Origin: UBA4459 sp963776205
GTDB taxonomy: Bacteria > Bacteroidota > Bacteroidia > Bacteroidales > F082
Length of the DNA: 64,000 nt
Assembly (NCBI GenBank): GCA_963776205.1
Contig: CAVZLR010000004.1
Span: 248,001-312,000 of the forward strand
Direction: 5' to 3'
The position numbers were made by a program, and so were the translations under genes. The notes under the pieces are model-generated. The model was not told the origin of the DNA and made no database searches. It worked only from the letters and a program-made list of their open reading frames with translations. Numbering within the stretch: the stretch's first letter is position 1; each line of letters starts with the position of its first letter. Positions 60,713-64,000 of this stretch are shown piece by piece.

Positions 60713-61057
60713 TCAACCGCCTGACAATTTGCACTTGTAACCATCAGATTCGAGCAGGTCTTTTACTTTCTGCCGAAAATCGCCCTGGACCAGTATTTCT
60801 CCATCCTTTACACTGCCACCCACACCGCATTTCGATTTGAGGGTTTTACCCAGTTCTTTCAAATCATCTTCAGTACCCGTAAAATTGGCAATCAAAGTCA
60901 CTTTTTTACCCTTTCGTTGCTTTTTATCCAGGCTAATGATGAGTTTTTGTTGCCCCGGCGGAAGGGTCTCAACCTCATTTTCAGTACTTTCATCATAAAG
61001 TGCAAAATCAGGGTTGGTGGAATATACAATACGTTGGTTATTTTTCTTTTTTGACAT
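60713..61057 (-). CDS. SUI1/YciH-type translation factor
   Basis: The 114-residue protein has the SUI1 core: L-I-I-S-L-D-K-K-Q-R-K-G-K-K-V-T-L-I, E-D-D-L-K-E-L-G-K-T-L-K-S-K-C-G-V-G-G-S-V-K and I-L-V-Q-G-D-F-R. It is the bacterial homologue of eIF1, thought to affect start-codon discrimination. Its first 20 bp overlap the end of the lipid kinase gene, so the two are coupled. Confidence 0.9.
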   Translation of the reverse strand: MSKKKNNQRIVYSTNPDFALYDESTENEVETLPPGQQKLIISLDKKQRKGKKVTLIANFTGTEDDLKELGKTLKSKCGVGGSVKDGEILVQGDFRQKVKDLLESDGYKCKLSGG

Positions 61058-61943
61058 GTTCAGGTATAATTACTTTTAAAGATGATGGGACAATTTCTAC
61101 TTCCAGTTTTTCCCCCATTTGAACTGCTTCACCATCAATATTTACATATTTTCCTTTCTTACGTTTGACGATCACTTTTTGTGCCGGTATGATATTTACA
61201 TGAGGCGATTTGTCGATCATTTTCAAAAGTACAAGATTTGCAATTAATGGCATTTCAAATAAAGCCGGTTTTTGTACTATACAGATATCAAGCAGTCCAT
61301 CATTCAGTTTTGCTTTTGGTGCAATTTGTGCCTGGTATCCAAACTGATTGGAATTGGCAAAAGAAATAAATAATGCCCTGCTTTTAATGACGTTTCCGTC
61401 AATTTTGAGTTTGTACTTTTTAGGTTTGTACTTAATGAAAGTTTGAACTACAATCCGGAGGTAATTAGAAAAGCCACGATTCTTACTACTGGTAAACTTT
61501 CGTGCAATCAATGCGTCATATCCTACTCCGGCAATACTGATAAATGGTTTTTCATTCACAGTGGCAGTATCGATGAGTTGGTAATGCCCTTTATTAATCA
61601 ACCTGATGGCTTTGTTGGCCGATAAAGGAATCCCCAGATGGCGCGCCAATCCATTTCCGGATCCGACAGGAATAATTCCCAACAATGAATTGCTGTGAAT
61701 TAAACAGGATGCTACTTCATTCATGGTTCCATCACCTCCAACTGCTACAATAATATCTGTTTTATTTTTAACAGCTTCATTGGTCAGGATGTGTGCATGG
61801 CCTTTTTCTTCCGTGAATTTTATTTCAAATTCATATTTGTTTGGGTCAATACCAGCTTTAATCTGATCGGGAATTCTTTCTTGAGATTTGCCTCCGGATA
61901 TTGGGTTAATAATGAAAAGAATTTGTTTTTTTCTCTCCATCAT
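61038..61943 (-). CDS. Diacylglycerol/lipid kinase family protein (YegS/BmrU-like)
   Basis: The 301-residue protein has F-I-I-N-P-I-S-G-G, the nucleotide loop V-A-V-G-G-D-G-T-M-N-E-V-A-S and I-P-V-G-S-G-N-G-L-A-R-H-L-G, and a beta domain ending with Y-V-N-I-D-G-E. These are the family marks of DagK/YegS/sphingosine-kinase-like lipid kinases. In Bacteroidota the substrate may be diacylglycerol or a sphingoid base; the sequence does not decide. Two adjacent Met codons start it. Confidence 0.92.
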   Translation of the reverse strand: MMERKKQILFIINPISGGKSQERIPDQIKAGIDPNKYEFEIKFTEEKGHAHILTNEAVKNKTDIIVAVGGDGTMNEVASCLIHSNSLLGIIPVGSGNGLARHLGIPLSANKAIRLINKGHYQLIDTATVNEKPFISIAGVGYDALIARKFTSSKNRGFSNYLRIVVQTFIKYKPKKYKLKIDGNVIKSRALFISFANSNQFGYQAQIAPKAKLNDGLLDICIVQKPALFEMPLIANLVLLKMIDKSPHVNIIPAQKVIVKRKKGKYVNIDGEAVQMGEKLEVEIVPSSLKVIIPEHVKKEK

Positions 61944-61999
61944 ATAAAAAGATACAGTATCGATTTATCTTTATAATTCATACAGGAAATTACACAGAA

Positions 62000-62344
62000 T
62001 TATTTTCCTATGACTACTTTTACATTCCTTTTCCGCTCATCAGCTACATTTCCTGATTCGTCAGTTACATTATATATCACTTCATAATCGCCTGCCAAAT
62101 TTACATTTACATTACCTGTGGTTACCATCCTATCAGTAATATCCACCGTATCTCCTTCCATAGTAACATCCCACGCGATAGCGCCTGCGTCAACGTACGG
62201 CAAACCAACTGGCGTGTATACCGGGTCGTATCCAAGCAATTCGATAAAGGGTTTGGTTGTATCACCATCCTCATCTTTTTTACAGCCTCCGATTATAAAA
62301 GTAATAATTGTAAATGCGATTAAGAAGTATGTTAAATTTTTCAT
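62000..62344 (-). CDS. Lipoprotein with Ig-like DUF5011 domain
   Basis: From the ATG at 62344 the protein is 114 residues. The signal ends I-I-G-G-C-K-K-D (lipobox). The mature part is one Ig-like domain: D-T-T-K-P-F-I-E-L-L-G, Y-V-D-A-G-A-I-A-W-D, G-N-V-N-V-N-L-A-G-D-Y-E-V-I-Y-N-V-T-D-E-S-G-N-V-A, which is the DUF5011 signature. It is likely a surface-exposed adhesion or binding domain. An upstream frame of 12 codons is disregarded. Confidence 0.82.
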   Translation of the reverse strand: MKNLTYFLIAFTIITFIIGGCKKDEDGDTTKPFIELLGYDPVYTPVGLPYVDAGAIAWDVTMEGDTVDITDRMVTTGNVNVNLAGDYEVIYNVTDESGNVADERKRNVKVVIGK

Positions 62345-62481
62345 AGTTTGAATATTAGATTGCAAAATTACTAAAAACAAATAGTTGATATGTACTTTTA
62401 TACTCGAAAAATAGCTGCTATGAAAGTGCTAATTTTGCTTCGGATTAATTATTTATCTATAATCAGCAGCTAATAATTTTT

Positions 62482-64000
62482 ATGAAAATTCAAAAGAAAG
62501 AACATTTCAAAATCATATTTTATACAGTCATTGGTTTATTTTTAATAAATAATGTTGTGATTGCTCAGAATATTCAATATCCAACTGACTATTTCAGGCC
62601 ACCACTTGGAATTCCCATGTACTTGTCCGGTACTTTTGGCGAATTGCGTTCCAACCATTTTCATTCGGGCATGGACATTAAAACAGGAGGTGTTGAAGGA
62701 AAAAATGTCTATGCGATTGCAGATGGTTATGTGTCTCGCATCAAGGTGTCTGCAGGGGGCTATGGCAAAGCTATTTATGTAACACATCCCAACGGTTATG
62801 TTTCTGTTTACGGTCATTTACAGAAGTATAATATAGAAATACAGGATTTTGTTAAGGCTTATCAATATGAAAAGGAAAGTTTTGAAGTGGAAATATTTCC
62901 AGAAAAGGACAGACTAAAAGTGGCAAAAGGAGAAATCATTGCCATTTCAGGAAATACCGGGAGTTCCGCAGGACCACATTTGCATTTTGAAATAAGAGAA
63001 GAAGCAACACAGCAACCCATTAATCCATTGCTGTTTAAAAGTCTGAAAATAAAAGATTACACCAGGCCAAAAATTAATGAAATAGCCATTTATCCGATAG
63101 ACGAGCATTCGTTGATCAATGGAAAAAATGATACCGTATTATATTCAGTTGCAGGTTGGGGTGAAGAACATTATCTGCTGAATCAACCTACAATTACAGT
63201 TTCAGGAAATATTGCTTTTGGAATTAATACACATGATTTAATGAATGAGATACCAAATAAAAATGGTGTTTATTCCATAGATATGATGGTTGATTCAATT
63301 CAAATATTTGGTATGAAAATGGAAAAATTATCTTTTTCAACAACACGGTATATCAACAGCCTGATTGATTACGGGCATTATAAACAAAATAAAAAGCGTT
63401 TGGTAAGAACAGAAGTGGATACGAACAATTTACTTGACGTATACAGGAATGTAACTTCAAATGGGATTGTCAGTTTTAACGATTCTTCATCTCACAAAAT
63501 TACCTTCACAGTATGTGATGTATACGAAAATACTTCGAAGGTGTCTTTCAATGTCATTTCTGAAATGAAAGATGAGTCAGAACAGCTTGTTATAAATCGA
63601 CAGCTTTTGGGAAATTATTTCGACATGACAAAAGCGCACGAATTATCTGAAAATAACATTAGTTTATCTTTTCCTGCCCATGCATTTTACAGGTCGTTTT
63701 ATTTCAACCTGACTGTTGATTCTACAGAAAATTACTTGTCACCCGTCTACAAAGTACATAACGGGTTCACGCCTGTTCACAAAGCCTTCACCATAAAAAT
63801 CAAACCCGATTCGATCGCTTTGGGAATGAAAAACAAAATGTATATGGCTTATTCAACTGGTAATGGCAATCAGGGGTTTATGAGTGCAAACTGGGAAGAT
63901 GGATTTATAGCCTCCAGATCGCGTAGCCTGGGTAATTATCTTATTTTGGTTGATTCGATCTCTCCTGAGATCATTCCGATAAATATTGGGGAAGATAAAA
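62482..64000 (+). CDS. M23-family metallopeptidase, exported, 3' end outside the window
   Basis: The frame starts at the ATG at 62482 and is open to the window end (506 codons seen). The signal peptide ends V-V-I-A-Q. The LytM domain has N-H-F-H-S-G-M-D (His61, Asp65), V-S-V-Y-G-H-L (His112) and G-P-H-L-H-F-E (His166, His168), the complete zinc and catalytic set. The domain is expected to cut peptidoglycan cross-links. More than 300 further residues of unassigned, beta-rich sequence follow, so it is a long M23 protein of the type common in Bacteroidota envelopes. The end is not in this window. Confidence 0.92.
   Translation, partial: MKIQKKEHFKIIFYTVIGLFLINNVVIAQNIQYPTDYFRPPLGIPMYLSGTFGELRSNHFHSGMDIKTGGVEGKNVYAIADGYVSRIKVSAGGYGKAIYVTHPNGYVSVYGHLQKYNIEIQDFVKAYQYEKESFEVEIFPEKDRLKVAKGEIIAISGNTGSSAGPHLHFEIREEATQQPINPLLFKSLKIKDYTRPKINEIAIYPIDEHSLINGKNDTVLYSVAGWGEEHYLLNQPTITVSGNIAFGINTHDLMNEIPNKNGVYSIDMMVDSIQIFGMKMEKLSFSTTRYINSLIDYGHYKQNKKRLVRTEVDTNNLLDVYRNVTSNGIVSFNDSSSHKITFTVCDVYENTSKVSFNVISEMKDESEQLVINRQLLGNYFDMTKAHELSENNISLSFPAHAFYRSFYFNLTVDSTENYLSPVYKVHNGFTPVHKAFTIKIKPDSIALGMKNKMYMAYSTGNGNQGFMSANWEDGFIASRSRSLGNYLILVDSISPEIIPINIGEDK

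Noticed and set aside
1..64000. tRNA or rRNA genes
   Set aside because: No T-arm GTTCGANNC plus acceptor pairing or rRNA-like conserved sequence was seen by eye; a covariance search would be needed to be sure.

Overview
The window looks like a chromosomal segment of a Bacteroidota species, probably a free-living or environmental member of the Bacteroidales/Marinilabiliales/Sphingobacteriales breadth; I cannot place it further. The reasons are: AT-rich DNA; T9SS-type C-terminal sorting domains; SusC-style TonB receptor with an N-terminal carboxypeptidase-regulatory-like domain; a short RpoD-type sigma factor; many small lipoproteins beginning C-K-K-D/T; absence of obvious Shine-Dalgarno sequences; and repeated -7 boxes of the TAnnTTTG kind typical of the phylum. 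Most genes are housekeeping or envelope genes, densely packed on both strands. No tRNA, rRNA or CRISPR array was recognised.

Layout. 1-4.3 kb: a class V aminotransferase-fold fragment, two TPR proteins and a LolD-like ATPase. 4.4-9.7 kb: sucC, a secreted protein, dnaB, and a pair of nucleases (Cas4-like Fe-S nuclease plus DEDDy exonuclease). 9.8-18.7 kb: lipoproteins, PAP2 phosphatase, SAM hydrolase, phoH, a DUF1207-like barrel, a kelch lipoprotein, purC, a SirB1-like protein and a 53-residue membrane protein behind tyrS. 20.06-20.94 kb: a small GIY-YIG nuclease gene sitting 20 bp from palindromic repeats on both sides (two copies each side). 21-27.4 kb: radical SAM protein, SDR epimerase, acpS-kbl, mnmA, hldD. 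27.6-36.3 kb: T9SS-secreted protease, then the cell-wall cluster rluD (frameshifted), T9SS protein, PASTA protein and divergent ddl. 36.4-48.6 kb: a frameshifted outer-membrane protein, a TonB receptor with a His/Glu-rich loop, pepD, parvulin, a diheme lipoprotein, a thioesterase, rpe, rpoD, pnp, rpsO, a GMC oxidoreductase with a ferredoxin-like Cys motif. 48.7-55.9 kb: a probable envelope lipid/lipoprotein transport operon (TetR with an EF-hand-like loop, LolA-like carrier, three FtsX-type permeases, ATPase, beta-barrel). 56-64 kb: idi, an MscS channel, a TPMT-like methyltransferase, a secreted C1B peptidase, SUI1, a lipid kinase, an Ig-like lipoprotein and the start of an M23 peptidase.

The strongest candidates for undescribed biology are (1) the GIY-YIG gene nested in palindromic repeats, which looks like a REP/RAYT-style non-autonomous repeat system with a different nuclease; and (2) the TetR/LolA-like/FtsX/ABC/barrel operon. 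Three genes (rluD, the outer-membrane protein at 36.4 kb and the third permease) are broken by indels only, without substitution stops within the matched stretches, so either recent pseudogenisation or sequence error has to be considered. All functional names are from reading conserved motifs by eye; no database search was run.
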